Assembly: GCA_050084515.1 (NCBI GenBank) | Contig: CM114274.1 | Location: 18,538,001 to 18,602,000 of the forward strand | Source: Blasia pusilla | Taxonomy: Eukaryota; Marchantiophyta; Marchantiopsida; Blasiales | Length of the DNA: 64,000 nucleotides | Reading direction: 5' to 3' | Shown here: positions 11,786-24,639 of the stretch, piece after piece | Position numbering within the stretch: the stretch's first letter is position 1 | How the letters are laid out: each line of letters starts with the position of its first letter | Program-made: the position numbers and the translations under genes | The notes under the pieces: generated by a model | Told to the model about the DNA's origin: nothing | Seen by the model: the letters and a program-made list of their open reading frames with translations, nothing else | Databases searched by the model: none

Positions 11786-12097
11786 ATGTCAGGCGTAATC
11801 TCAGTGTTGCTCATCCAGAAACCTCCGAGCAATACTCGGAATTTGCAATCGAGTGCTGAAGAGTATTTGCTTGTTGTTGACGAGTCAAGGTGGGATAAGC
11901 AGAACATAAGGCCGGAAGCTCCAACAGATATTGCGACCAAGTACCTGGACTGCTGGGAAGAATCTCTTCAGTCTCCTTTCTTCAAGGGTGCCAGCCAAGC
12001 AAGTGGACTGTCCAGTCTAGAGCGTGGACTCGGATTCACTGTGCCTTCTCTGCACCCCATGACTTACATTTCCATCCCTGTGCAGAAAAACAGCTGA
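11786..12097 (+). CDS. Hypothetical ORF, 103 codons
   Basis: An open frame from ATG at 11786 to a stop at 12097 has balanced composition and an acidic middle part (residues ~35-60, rich in Asp, Glu and Trp). I recognise no family, signal peptide or membrane segment. It lies downstream of and convergent with cyclin H. It may be an exon of a larger gene, an untranslated region or chance. No splice-site partner was identified. Confidence 0.2.
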   Translation: MSGVISVLLIQKPPSNTRNLQSSAEEYLLVVDESRWDKQNIRPEAPTDIATKYLDCWEESLQSPFFKGASQASGLSSLERGLGFTVPSLHPMTYISIPVQKNS

Positions 12098-12099
12098 TG

Positions 12100-13571
12100 A
12101 ACTTCTAGCCACGTATCTTTTTGAGGCGCCGCATTATCACACCCAACCTCAACTAGGATGGGCAGCGAACGTCCCTTCGAACTAAGAAACCATACACCCA
12201 CTCCCAGATGAGATTCCCAATTTTATAAATAATTAGATTTCGTGTTTCACGTTGATAATTTTCTTTCATCTTTAGGAGCAAAAGTGTCACTGACGTTCTA
12301 GAGAGCCAATTAAATTCAAGCTCCTCGAAGTACGGCCTGGATTTGCAATGAAGTTGAAATCTGTATTAACCACGGAGTAAATTCTCACTTCCAGAATGGC
12401 TTTTCTCACCACAAAGAATAACATAGGGCCGAAGGATGTGTCTGGCACATGGGCGAGACTAACACCCAATAAAAGTAACAGAGCGTACTGATTACACCTC
12501 TAAAGTAGCTCAAAGGTAAGTAGACGATCCACAGATTCGTAGTGGTATCTAAAAATAAATGGAATTAAGGTGAAGGTACTGCCGAGCACCTAGTAGGGAT
12601 CTTAATCGATCGATAGTATCCATGGTAATGGCTCATTGCCATGACTATCTGCTGACCTCATCAGCTCCAAGCAGTTAGGGGCAGGGAAGAAGCTGAAAGT
12701 TCTCCCACCTTTCTGTCACTACCCCGGAGCCCAAGGTGGCGAGGGGGGGTAGGGGAGCAATATATACATTTTGGCATTACTCCACAGGTTTCATGGATCT
12801 GTATATCTCCTCACAGAATTTTAATATTCCTACACCTAAGCTTAGCAGTACATTGTCCTCAAATAGCACAATTGCTGTAAAAACGACTTACATCAAGGCC
12901 GGATCATTGAAAGGCGGCATGTCCTGGGTAGGTCGCTTTGGCTTGTGCTTTCCTTTCCTTTCACCACGTTTCTTGGTTCTGCATGCCAGATAGATGTCAG
13001 AATCCCAAAGAAAAGGAAACAGTTCAAATCCACTGTTGTTCCTTCTTTCTTGCAAGGACAAAGGCCAGGAAAAATATTTTGGTGAGGAAAATGGAAAATA
13101 TCAAGTTCTATCCATTATTTCTTGGACTAAGCACTCCAAGCGACCCGTATACTGACCAGGAAAGGGATACAGGAAAATGGCGCTAAGGCAGCCACAGAAA
13201 CATTGTGAGTGGTGATTCTCAGCGGACTACAAAAAAAAGGATACTCAGAGATCGAAGGGCAGTTTTAAGAAAGTGTGAGTGAAGAGTGAACACAAGAAAA
13301 TGTGCACCTCAGGATTACTCCGTCCAAGAGATGGGTCACAGGCAAACAGCACCTAAGGTAACAGACATATCCTGAGAAGTGACTGTCAGAAGAAATCACT
13401 CTTCTGAGAGTTCCTTGGATTCGCAGAAATCAGCAAACTACAAAGAAACTTCAAGAAAGTGTACAATAAACAAAAAAGACAAATGCGGACTTCAGGATTA
13501 CTACGTCCAATGGATGACACCTCTCAAACATGCATCTCATGTAGATTCCTTCTGTGTTTTATAGGAAAGGC
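12100..13571. other. Downstream flank of cyclin H
   Basis: No recognisable gene or repeat. The stretch probably includes the 3' untranslated region and polyadenylation site of the minus-strand cyclin H gene (coding ends at 13572) at its right edge. Confidence 0.4.
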
Positions 13572-16500
13572 TTACTCATCCTGCAGGCCTGGGTTCCGAC
13601 AGATTTTTAATTTTCGATCAATACGCCTCACATCAGCTTCTACGGTGGGTATAACATCCTTCACCTGCATTCAGTTTCACAAGTGACATATTATTTACCA
13701 TGAATAAGAAACATAAATAATCTCCTGATCACAGTGAATACGCACTGGAGCAGTTGGGGGATGCGCGAGTAGCAAGTTATACTTGGCCATATGTAGACAC
13801 CTACCACTTTGTCAATGGCATCCAAACTGCTGTTCAGTTCAGAAAGCGAGTGTTTGGCCACAAGCTTATCTGATAGATCTTTCATGTACCTGCAGGTCTC
13901 ACACAAAAGACAAGAAAAATTGAGCCTTGGAGGACCAGATATTACAAATAGTAAATGTAAACTGACACCAGCCAAACATTTTCTTCTGAACATTTTTGGC
14001 TCGTCATATTGAACACGTCCTTCAGCCCAAGCCTGATTTAGAAAATACTGTGCATAAGCACAAATAATAAAATCTGCTTTGGAATGACGACCATAATCTA
14101 GAAATGGGCAAAGGTTTTGATGGTCGAAAACTAACAGAAGTACTAGGGTTGATGACCATCTACCAGCCACACCTGGTAAGAGGTCTGGAAATGGAGGGGT
14201 TACTCTCCCTCCAACCTCCTCCAGCTATCTGCTACAGAGTTTGATGAAGTACTATCCTATCAAACTCTGTAAGAAGATTATGAAGAGTGAATCTAAATTC
14301 TCTAACTAGGTTCACAAAAGAACACACAAGACTCCAAAAATATATTTACCATTACTGTGACTGTTCAGAGAGCCAGAACACAGTAAGGGTCTTCTCGGTA
14401 TATTCAACTAAGACAAACGTGTGACTCCACTTCCTCCAGAAACATATATACTCATGAATTCGACAGTTTGAGTGCTTGAAATTGCAAGCGCTAATGGCTC
14501 TCTCTATGCAGAATTAGTATACATGACAAAGAGGAGTCTGTAGAGCACCTTTCAAGATCCACCCTTCTATCTTCTCGATTCACCTTTCGCAATCCTGCCA
14601 TAGCTAGCTTCAGTCGACACGAACAAATCATGTCAGCTACATTTGGTTGCACTTGCTCATTAACCTAGAGATAAATGGAGCAATTGGTTGGGCCACCCAC
14701 AAGTATAGATGTTACTCCGGTAATGTTTGAAAATAGATGACTCCAGTTTATCAGAATAAGCATTTCCATGTGAACAACTTTGTTGGTGTCACATTACCAC
14801 TAACCTTTCCTGGGGTGAAGAGAAGTGGGGCATCCGTTAGCATCATAGCATCCACCTCAAATATGGCTGCTTCCTTCAGTTCCTGCGCAGTATCACACAT
14901 AGATTGAGTTGTACGCTCTCTTACTTCTACCTTAGTACTACCATTAGCATGTGTTATAGCCATCATCCCAGGAGTGTTGGCTTCATTTCATCCTTAAGAG
15001 AATACGTCCAATATACAAAACTAGAGACGCCAGTCTGTGCATTTTATCACTGATAAGATGAAGCATGTCTCCTATGAGATATCACTCTTCCCAGGTTAAA
15101 TTCAGGGAGAAAGCTTGCAGGGATGGGCATCACATATTTTACAGTCTTGTAAAATTAATAGCAGATGGACAGACACTATTAACTTCATCCAAAGGACCCG
15201 AAATCTTACTGCCAAAGCAAGATCTTTGACAGTGAACAAGTTGAAACTTTGAAGCTTCAGAATACAATCTTGAAGGCTATACGGTCTATAGACTACATAA
15301 TGATGAAAACCCTGGACAGACAGAAAGCATAGAGAATCTGCTACATAACAAAGCCTGTTAAGATATATATCACATACCTTAACTTTCTGCAGAGCTTCTG
15401 CACCCATACCTTGCAAAGAAGACTGTAAACAAAAAATGGACAGTGTTCAGGAAACTGCCATCGTCTGCAAGTTTAAAACATCAAATGTAGAAGTATTTCT
15501 CAGATTTTTCCGCTAACCTGTGAGCCAATGAATCACAAGTCCACTTTAAATACATAAAGTTTAACCCCAGAAAAAGCAAGGGGTCTTCAAGAAGACATGA
15601 ATTTTTCCAAGGTAGAATCTGACATCATACCTCCAGGTCAAAAAGGTATCCATCCAGGGATCTATATGGTGCATAGACAATGAGCTCAAAATCTAGGCCC
15701 TGCATCACCCAACCATAGTCAGATACAAGGCAGATTCCCTAGAAGAATTATGTATACAGAGACACTTGTTAACTTCACAGTTGGCAAACTCCCTCGAATC
15801 TAACCCACCTGCAGCACGGTCATTTCATTCTTCAGCACCACTTGTGGGTCTTGTTGAATACCTTTCCCCAGCTCCTCCGCGGATACATGGAATTCTTCTA
15901 CTTTACATGAAATGTAGATGCATGTAAGCCTGGAGCCCACAATTCAAACCCGTTTCTAAATTGTCAGCATTTCACAAAATCTTCTTTTCCACACCCACTC
16001 AAACCCTGAATACACAGCAACTGAGCAAAAGAAAGTGAGAAGTAGTATTGCATTTAGGGTACTCATAAAGGGCTGGTAAAGAAAGGAGAGGAAATTGAAA
16101 TGGACAGGAAAAGGGGGAGCAAGTATTCACTATTATGAAATTTGGAACATGTAGGACTCATATAAACTCACATTATGTGTTTTGGATCATGCTCCATTAC
16201 GGACCAATTCAAGTAAAATCGCTTAAAATATATAATGGCTGTGGCCTGGAACAACCACAAAATACAATCCAAAGTGAGGTGAATTGGAAGAGTCGAATAG
16301 GACAACCAGAAGTACTGATGTTCTAAAAAATACAAACCTGGATTTTGTTGGGAAAAGAAAAAGCAGCACAAACTTGTTGAATTTTCTGCTCATAAAATCT
16401 TCGTATCAGCAATTCTTCCTCGACCGACAGAGGCTCGGGAACTGACCCTTTTTTGGCAGCCCCTGCACACCAATACAATGGTATTAAAACTAGAAAGAGG

Positions 16501-17821
16501 TTGAAGTCCCATTAAAACCTTGCCGCCAAGTCATTGATGCCACTACTAATGAGGATAATGATGGTCAGGTATTCTAACAGCTTAAACTGCATTTTCCTTG
16601 TAACCTAAAGATTCTTGTAGGGTTGTATTTAAGAAAGCTCAGGCCTAAAGTTTGGGTTTGTCATTTTCTGGCACAAAGACGAGAAATTCTGTGTCACTCC
16701 AGCTACAAGCTTTACGTAAATCTTGATGCTCATTCCTGATGGTATCCCTAAGGCAGTGTGACACCCTTAATTCTTAACCAACAGAAGACACTGATCCTTA
16801 CATACCTGGGTCTCCTTCAACGCCGGGATATGCCAATGATCCATCTGGCTGAATCTCAACTCGAGTGGCTCCATACTGCATACATTTGCAGTCCCAGTCA
16901 ATAGAAAGTTTCATCCCAGATTTGCTTCACACGAATAAATGGCCATTCTTGATAATCACTCCACTTATTCGGTCGTGAGTACGAACGATTACTGGAGGCA
17001 TCTGTTGTCAACAGTTGGGGCTGAGGACAACGCTTTTGAACATTGTCCAAAAGAAAATTCAGGACAGTTATGATAGCAGAGCTTGAAAGGATGATCGACC
17101 TTGAGTAAAGCTTGCTGTGCTCTTGCATTTGCGGCTTGGCACTTGTCCACCTGTCATCAAAATCTCAAATTCAGCGAACAAGATAGCGAACCATTCGACA
17201 TCGTGTGGCCAGACGGAAGCTGTTCACACATCAGCTCCGACGCCGAATACATGGACGAACAGATCACCAAACTTCAATCATCCAACTGCCTTAAGTGAAC
17301 AAGCCCCTAAGCACAGGGGAAGGAAAGGGATACAACAGCTAACACTCAAAGCACCACGTAACACAAATTCTTTTCTGATGAGATCATTCAAGCATGATAG
17401 CGGACCATCGAGAGATACACAGAGCGAGAAATTTTGATAATACTGTACGAGTGATGTGGGTGGTGCATGGGCTTCGTTACTAGAGTAGGAAGAAACACTA
17501 GCGAATAGAGACCAACATAGTGAACAAATTCATTACCCAATCTTCTTTCAATTATTTCTTGAATCCTGCGGCAGTTGGTCAAGATTCAGCACTGGAAAAT
17601 CATCTGGGATCTACAGTACTGCATTGCGTTGGGCAGCCAATAGTGGAAAGATACTTGTGACACATAGCATCCATCATGAACATGCTACAGCAGGAACGTT
17701 GGAACCCGATCTCCCACGACCAGAAGCTCACTCACAAATGACCACAGCATTGGAAACTTACCAGAGTCTGCCTCTGCAGAATCCAGCGATGACAGTGCGT
17801 GGATGTAGAGAAATCAGCCAT
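13572..17821 (-). CDS. CYCH: Cyclin H, CDK-activating kinase subunit (12 exons)
   Basis: Cyclin H partners CDKD/CDK7-type kinase and MAT1 in the nuclear CAK/TFIIH module, activating cell-cycle CDKs and phosphorylating the RNA polymerase II tail. Exons, 5' to 3' on the minus strand: 17821-17762, 17150-17100, 16875-16806, 16462-16338, 16245-16172, 15929-15809, 15699-15631, 15422-15378, 14882-14805, 14607-14549, 13889-13805, 13664-13572. All introns are GT-AG, all phases join, and the product is 309 residues (plant homologues are a little over 300). It starts MADF with the family's Trp-containing N-terminus. AAN-RA follows at residues ~26-30. The first cyclin box includes KIQ-ATA-YFKRFYL-WSVMEH and LTC...CKVEE. 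The second region holds the VYAPYRSL and LTDAPLLF blocks, and the C-terminus has RRIDRKLK. No premature stop is seen. Exons 1, 2, 8 and 10 are under 65 nt and would be missed by ORF scans. Its 5' flank is the interval to the same-strand DUF1348 gene. Confidence 0.93.
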
Positions 17822-19545
17822 TCTCAGTAAAACCACAGTTAACCCCAGCACTGACTCAGCCACAACCCGATCCGCCGGTCATGAAGAACGGCTCGACTTC
17901 GCCGAGCGTGCTCGCATGCAATCGGTACACGCCGGCTGAGATGAATCGATCGTCGCAATCTGCACGCGCCTTCCCACCTGCTACACAAGCACAGCAACGT
18001 GCTTTCTACAAGGCTGTGCAACAGACAGGCACTCTGAATTTCGAGGTCTTGGGGACACGGTGAAGGGACAATTAGCGCTAATACTTGACCGTTAAGTTTA
18101 ACTGGCGACGAGTGGGTACTTAACGCCTATGTAGCGCGGCCGAATGGCGCTACTGTCATCTACTTAACATCACTGGACAGGGTGGTGGTGGGGAGGGAAA
18201 GGGAGAGGGGGAGGATGGATGGACGGATATAGACCGCTACTTCCTCCGTTGCTCTCGGGTCCGCTCGGCGTCCATGCGCCAGTGGCAGAATCGTCTGAAT
18301 ATCGATGAAGTTGATATGATGAGAGTTTGACCTCTGGAAGGTGACAACAGTGAAGAGTGGGAAGAAACCATAAGGAAAACACTATGGGGCATTGGGGACC
18401 TTGTGAACACTCACGGTCGATTATGGCATTATTGGCGGCGGCCTACAGAGGTGTAAGGAGCACGTGCTGATGCCTTTACCGATGTTCATTCGCCCTTTAT
18501 TGCAAGTTCGCGGTGCAGGAGGAGAACCTCAATATTGTTTCTTCAATAGCGCACGAGCTTTCGGATCTGTCGGATGGTGCGCAGGGTCCTCTTCGACATG
18601 ATTGGGGTAAATTTGTAACGAACGGACTCGATGCGGAATTAATTTAAGTTGTTCACACTCTTGCCGTAGGTTTTTTCGGTACTACAGCTGCAGTCGTTTG
18701 TGATCGCTTGAGTGCAGGACGTGTTCTAAATGTAACCGGATCCTCATCACTGTGTCGCGATCATGATTGAGGGCTACTGATGCCGGACTCTAGCGAATGC
18801 ATATTACAATTGAATATCTAGACCGTTCGTGGAGGATTTTGCATAGGGGTCTGAGGACAGCCTTCGTTGGATTCACGCAAGAGGTGAGTGAGCGAAGTGT
18901 ATCTTCATGCGCGATCTTCTAGACGTCTTTCGTCAATCGGATTCCGAGCAACAGATGGTGAGTAAGCTTAGGACCGTTGTAGAGCACCACAATCTGACGA
19001 CGGGGTTTGACATGCGTACTTTCTGCCTTTCTTCGGACACTAAGAACTGTTCTCATCCCTCACGAGGTGTTTGCCATAAGATTTCAGATGGCCAAGAAGT
19101 AATGCGTCATGAGCCACGATGTTTAGCAACCGCCGCGCCACTACTTACGCCAATAAATCACCCCTCTAGTTCAACCTGAAAGTACTTCCCACACGCTATT
19201 AAACGTTTTGCACCACGAGAGAAGGTTCGCAGACATTGCACTTCTTTGAACTTTGCAACCACAGACAAGCTCAATTACGGGCCCAACGCACCAAACGGAC
19301 AAAAAATATTGCGCTATGCCAAGCTTACTTTATATTGTGAAGGAGGAACACGGATTCTCCTGCCATCTGGATTTTCGTTTATCCACATGACATAAATTGA
19401 CTGGAGATTATCACAAACCATTTACCTCCTGAGTCTGTGTCAGGACTTTTGTCTAGACTAACGGTATAGACAACAATCAGATTTGTCGATAAGAGGAGTT
19501 GCTAGGCTCTCAAGAAAGATTTCGTCGTTCCACAAGAGATATCCT
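17822..19545. other. Intergenic region upstream of cyclin H
   Basis: This is the presumed promoter and 5' untranslated region of cyclin H, including a purine-rich run (GGGAGGGAAAGGGAGAGGGG) near 18190-18210. No other gene, RNA or repeat recognised. Confidence 0.4.
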
Positions 19546-19965
19546 TCATTTTGGTGAGAAGTAGCGTCGGTCATGGGGCGCAATAGGGATATCATTAGCA
19601 CTCATGTCCCGCCGTCGCATCAGGCCTTCCTCGTCGAATTCCCAGAGCTCGTTGCCATGAGTTCGAAACCAGTGCCCCTCAGAGTTGTGCCACTCGTACT
19701 CGAATCGGACAGCAATCCGGTTGTCGGTGTAGCACCAGAGCTCTTTCATCAAACGATAATCCAGCTCCTTCTCCCACTTCCGGGTGAGAAATTCTCGAAT
19801 AGCTTCGCGGCCTTTGAAAAACTCTCCTCGGTTTCGCCATTCGGAATCTTCAGTGTAAGACATAGAAACCCTCACTGGATCGCGAGAGTTCCATGCGTTC
19901 TCTGCTGCTTGAACTTTCGCGCGAGCGGTCGTTTCTGTGAAAGGTGGGACAATCCCGGACGCCAT
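19546..19965 (-). CDS. DUF1348 family protein (NTF2/SnoaL-like fold)
   Basis: A single-exon frame gives 139 residues from the ATG at 19965. An upstream in-frame ATG at 20007 would add 14 residues, but the MASG start fits the usual family length of about 150 better. Recognisable DUF1348 blocks are [10 protein letters not shown] (residues ~20-30), [60 protein letters not shown] and the C-terminal R-Y-F. The family is a small alpha+beta cone (NTF2-like) common in bacteria and fungi. Its reaction is unknown, so no substrate is proposed. It has no signal peptide or membrane segment, suggesting a soluble cytosolic protein. It lies upstream of and on the same strand as cyclin H, with no sign of linked function. 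The absence of introns contrasts with its neighbours and leaves open an origin by transfer or retroposition. Confidence 0.85.
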   Translation of the reverse strand: MASGIVPPFTETTARAKVQAAENAWNSRDPVRVSMSYTEDSEWRNRGEFFKGREAIREFLTRKWEKELDYRLMKELWCYTDNRIAVRFEYEWHNSEGHWFRTHGNELWEFDEEGLMRRRDMSANDIPIAPHDRRYFSPK

Positions 19966-21099
19966 CGTGGTGTATGGCCAGTAACTAGAGAAGTCTTTGA
20001 AAATCAAACTCCGAGTGAAAGTGAAGGCTCCAGCAGCTCAGTCAACTACGAAGCCCTATTTACCTGTGTACTCCATAAGAGTTGCAACTAATTTCTTTAG
20101 CCGCTCGTCGGGATGAGGATGCCATGATACACCCTACCTATGGCTTATCGTCTTTGGCGTTAGGGCGAATAGCGTTGTGAGAAGACCGGTGAAGGGGAGG
20201 CGAAGGCTTGCACACCGTGAGGACCGGTGGCTATGTGCATGTACCCACCAAAGTCTCGTGTTGACGAAGCTTCTCGGCCTGGGAACATGAGCCGGGCAGG
20301 GTCCATTCTCCAGTTCTTACTTTGGTAGGAAACATATTCAGGAGGCACGATGAAGTTCTGGATTGATTCTTCAACTCGGAATGCCGTAGACGCCGTGGAA
20401 TCCAGAAGTGTGTATGCGCTGTCTTTGCGGATTCTTCACCTCGTCTTCCAATTGATTCGTCACTCGACGCTGCTGCTTTTGGTTTTGGATCCGTCCACGG
20501 CGGAGAAGTATCGAAGATGATCTTCTCGCTGCGCGGCCCGCTTACCAGCCTACATGATTATGGCCAGAAGAGGCTTCCTCTCTGGATGATGCATTCTCCT
20601 CGTCACTTGGTCGAGAAAGAAATCGGTACGATTTTAGGAAGTGCTGCCAAAATCCCCAACCTCAAGGCAAAATGTGGCAATCGGACTCGGAAGTCACTCG
20701 CAACTTTATCGGCGCTTTCGCAACAAATACGCTCTTCAGCTTCATTCCATGATTTCAGGGAGGGGAGAGGTAGCTACACATTACCGACCATCTGATTGTC
20801 ACCAAGCAGGATAATTCAGGGCAGGAGAGGTTGGTGGATCAACCGTGTAGCGTTGCTGGTGAGTGTCCGCGATATGTTTGCTTAAGTATTCGAGACCACT
20901 TTTCAAAGTCCTTTTAACAAGGATTGTTCAAACTCAAAGTGCTTCGTAGTGCTTCGGCTATAATTCTTCTCCTGTTTATGATAAATGAATTAGAAGTAAA
21001 TTGAAAGATGGACGTTTTCATTGGAAAAGCGATAAGTGTTGCTTGTTGTTACATATGCTCCGCTCTCATTTTTGCGTCGGAGAATCATCAAAGCGTTGT
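19966..21099. other. Intergenic DNA
   Basis: This interval presumably holds the upstream region of the DUF1348 gene and unique sequence up to the gypsy LTR at 21100. Short open frames here resemble nothing known to me. Confidence 0.4.
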
Positions 21100-22065
21100 T
21101 GTCACACCCCTACTCTCCTTGAATGTCAATCTTTATTGTTGCGGAAGCGTGTGTTCAGAAGGACACAATCACATCGTTGATATGCACCCAAACACGCATT
21201 CTCGTTAGTCGGGTCTGGGCCAACCAGCGTTCCAACCCATCGAGTTCTCAACTCGCTGTCGCATCAAGCTCAACCTTCCTTATTTCTTAGTTTTCAAAAC
21301 ATGGCAAGTTCTTCAAGACTTGGAACAGACTTCCTGATTAGTCCAGAAATCTAAAACGACACTTGCGCGTCTAGCGGTGTCAATTGTTCAACGGAGCTTG
21401 TATGAGTTTCAAACCGAGACCTAAGTAATTGAATCACGGGGTAAAATCCACGAGGGATGTGTAAAATCGCTTCTATAGACTTGGTTCAAGTTTTCCAACC
21501 CAATCCCAAACTCTCGATCCGTTCCATGCCCTTGAGCCGCCACGTGGCGCCCAAAGTGGGGTTTGAGTTCCAAGCACTCTCGGAGATCTCCCCCCTTATT
21601 AGTACTGCTAGAATTCTCCAATAACCCTCCCCTTTTGGAAAAGGAGCGTCGGGCCTTTCCTTGTGGCCCTCAACCCGACTCTACTTACAGTCGTTTCGGG
21701 TTGTTTCTCAGCCGTTGCTTATGCGTTTGCAGAGATCTTTAGTGCGTTTGAACCGTCTTTCCAAACGCATCTTGGCGCTAAAAGTTATGGCCATAAATAC
21801 AGTCGGAACTGTCAAAATCTAGTGGCGTTCCAAATCCGGATTCTTCCTTTCGCAACCCACTTCCTAGACTCAACTCCTTTCAAGTTTCCGCGTTTGGTCC
21901 AAGTTTCACAATCGCGACCATAACACCTAAAATGCGAAGCCTCGCTTGCGTCTCGTTTCTTGTCTCTTCTTCGAGACCATTCCAATGCGCAAACCCTCTT
22001 AGCGTGAGCCCGCTAATATTCCGATGTTCCGCTTTGGCACTCGTTTGGTCATGAGGATCGTGACA
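21100..22065 (+). repeat. Left LTR of gypsy relic 2
   Basis: Begins TGTCACACCCCTACTCTCC and ends ATCGTGACA, so short inverted TGTCAC...GTGACA termini are preserved. It is colinear with 26006-27030: shared blocks include CTCTCCTTGAA, TTGCGGAAG, TTCTTCAAGACTTG versus TCTCGAAAGACTTG, and TAATATTCCG near the end. Confidence 0.75.
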
Positions 22066-22259
22066 GTTGGGATTGCGTTGAGCGTCTTGTTTAATGGCAG
22101 ATGGATGGATGTTAGATTGATTCATGAGGTTCCTAGAAAAACGAATTTGGTGAATGTCATCATGAGGACGAGTTTGACTAAGTTAGAGGAAGGATTGTTT
22201 TGCTTGATGAGACAAGTAGAAGATGATGCAAGTGCAAGATGGAGAGATCATAACTCAAC

Positions 22260-23045
22260 TTCAAGGGAAATCCCTAAAACACTCAAGAGAGTTGTGAAAA
22301 ATTTGGAGATGTGTGGACTAAGAAGCTTCCAATTGAGTTGCCACCACATAGGACGGTTGATCATAAGATAGAGATGATACTCGGATTTCAACCACCTTCA
22401 AAGACGCCTGTATAGGATGTATCAAGAAGAACATGTTGAGTTCGAAGAAACAGTTGGGTGAACTCCTAAAGAGGGGTTACATCCGAATTAGCAAGTCACC
22501 TTATGGTGTGTGCGTTCTCTTTGTGATGAAGAAAGATGGAAAGTTGAGTCTCTGTGTTGATCACCGGATGACGAATAAAGTGACGGTAAGAAACAAATAT
22601 CCTCTTCCGAGGATGGATAACATCTTTGATTGATTGTCAAGTGCCAAGTATTTCAGCCGGATTGATATGAAATCAGAATATTAATATATTCGGATTGCCG
22701 AAGCGGATGTAGAGAAGACTGTGTGTAGGACGACATACGGTTTGTTCAAGTTTGTGGTAATGCCTTTCGACTCCAACATTCTCCACTTTGATGAACTCCA
22801 TCTTTCATAAGAAGACGGATGAGTTTGTGATCATCTACATAGATGACATATTCATCTATTCGAAAACACTAGAGAAGCACGCTCGACATTTGAAGACGGT
22901 GTTTGAGAAACTCAAGACGAAGAAATTGTATGCGAATGCGGGTAAGAGTCAGTTTGGTTTGACAAAGATCAAGTTCTTGGGGCATGTGGTTAGTGCAGAT
23001 GGAATGAGTCCAGACATGGAGAAGGTAAGCGCGGTTGCCGAATGA
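22260..23045 (+). pseudogene. Gypsy relic 2: reverse transcriptase
   Basis: The pre-RT block with LP-x-ELPPHR-VDHKIE lies near 22320-22370. The fingers follow (22433-22633: [24 protein letters not shown]). A stop- and frameshift-ridden middle covers 22634-22787. The palm is at 22788-23045, with the polymerase box YIDD at 22832-22846 and FLGHVVS downstream. The MPFG-type motif is damaged by a frameshift near 22770. Confidence 0.85.
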
Positions 23046-23049
23046 ACAC

Positions 23050-23620
23050 CGCCTTCCACTGTGAAGGGGATGAGGAGGTTCATCGGAGCGGTCCAATTAT
23101 ACCGGACATATGTGAAGAACTTTTCGGGAATAGTGAAACCTCTCACACATTGGACCACCAAGTTTGCCAACACAACATGGATCGAGGAAGTAGATAAAGC
23201 GTTCAATCGAGTCAAGGAGATCCTCACGCAGTAACCAGTTCTGAAGCTGTCAGAGTTCGACCAACCGCTCGAGGTGCACACGGATGCTAATGATTTCGCG
23301 ATTGCAAGAATGTTGGTGCAAAAAGGGAGATTTGTAGCATACAAGAGCAAGAAGCTTAGCAACACTGAAAGGAGATGGCCCACTCATGAGAAAGAGTTGT
23401 TCGCGGTGGTTCATTGCTTGAGGAAGTGGCGTCACTATCTGGGACTTCACAAGACTCGAGTATTCACCTATAACATATCGCTCAAGTAATTTGAGATCGA
23501 GGATCGCGTGACACTGAAGCAACTTCGATGGCATGATACCTTGGCATTGACAAATGTGGAGCTAATCCACAAGCTGGGGAAAGACAATCTCATTCCAGAT
23601 GCATTAAGTTGAAGGGATGA
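23050..23620 (+). pseudogene. Gypsy relic 2: RNase H
   Basis: The RT connection (RRFIGAVQLYRTYVKNFS, 23071-23124) leads into RNase H, with first-Asp block HTDAN-DFAI at 23274. It continues with YKSKKLSN-ERRWPTHEKELFAVV and KWRHYLGLHKTRVFT, ending at 23489. Stop codons interrupt at about 23234 and 23487. Confidence 0.8.
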
Positions 23621-23779
23621 GCATATGCCATCGACGACACAAGTCTTGAAAGCAATGTTCCCTAATGAAACACACCTAGAAAGAAGGATTCGTGAAGGAT
23701 ATATGAGAGATGCGCAAGCGAGTGAGTACCTTGGGAAGATGAAGCGGGGCGAGAAGGTGGCCAATCTAAGTTTGAGGCA

Positions 23780-24630
23780 CGACTTGCTAAGGTTTGCGCA
23801 GAGCAGAATCTATGTAGGCCAAAGTGTTTGTGGAATGTCACGATGGACCTTTGGCAAGACATAAAGGGGAGAAATCCACTCTTGTTGTTTTGGCCAAGAG
23901 GTTCTTTTGGCCCAACATGAAGGAAGATGTTGCTCAATATGTGAAGACCTACGTGACTTGTCAGGCGAACAGAGCTTCCTATGCGAAGAAGAAAGACTTA
24001 CTTCTTCCTTTGTTGATCTCGGAGGGACCCTTGCAAAGCACTAGCATGGATTTCATTACGAGTCTTCCGGAATCTAAGGGATAAAACGCTATACTCGTGA
24101 TAGTTGATCGGTTTAGCAAATTGGGGAGGTTTGTGTCGACGAGAGATTTTGCGACGGCCTACACCACTTCCCGACTGTTCCTGGATGGTTGGTGGCAAGC
24201 TCACAGATTGCCTAGGAGCATTGTGTCCGATCGAGATCCGAAGTTTACCAGTGCTTTTTGGAAACATCTATTCATGAGGTCTAAGACCAAACTCAGCTTT
24301 AGTATGGTCTTCCATCCTCAAACGGATGGGCAATCGGAAAAAGTCAACTCGGTCGTGAACCAGTACTTAAGGAATTACATGAGTGCGGACCAAAGAGATT
24401 GGGCAAAGTGGCTAAGAATGGCTGAGTATTGTTACAACTCGACCAAGCATTCTCCAACTGGAGAATCTCCGTTTCTTCTGGCGTATCAAAGAGAACCACA
24501 AGGGCCTCTTGACTTGGCCCTTTCGAGGGGCGCTACATCGGCACACACTCGTCAAGCAACGGTGGAATTTTTGTTGGTGGAAATGCATGAACGACAAGAG
24601 CGAGCGAGGATAAGCCTTGCCAAGGCTTAA
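23780..24630 (+). pseudogene. Gypsy relic 2: integrase
   Basis: The HHCC zinc domain includes the block RFFWPNM-EDV...TCQANR (23900-23970). Core catalytic residues are legible: Asp in IVDRFSKLGRF (~24100), Asp in VSDRDPKF (~24225) and Glu in TDGQSEKVN (~24325). The conserved W-x-x-x-L-x-x-A-E-Y-x-Y-N block follows. There is one stop at 24082 and a further break after 24627. Confidence 0.88.
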
Positions 24631-24639
24631 CTAAGATAC

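Noticed and set aside
13691-14170. 159-codon minus-strand open frame in the cyclin H gene
   Set aside because: Only 13805-13889 is exon; the rest is read-through into introns. A tempting AWAEGR... block near 13990-14035 is not needed, because flanking exons join in phase without it.
17101-18063. Several plus-strand frames over the 5' part of cyclin H
   Set aside because: They lie over introns, short exons and the upstream flank of the minus-strand gene.
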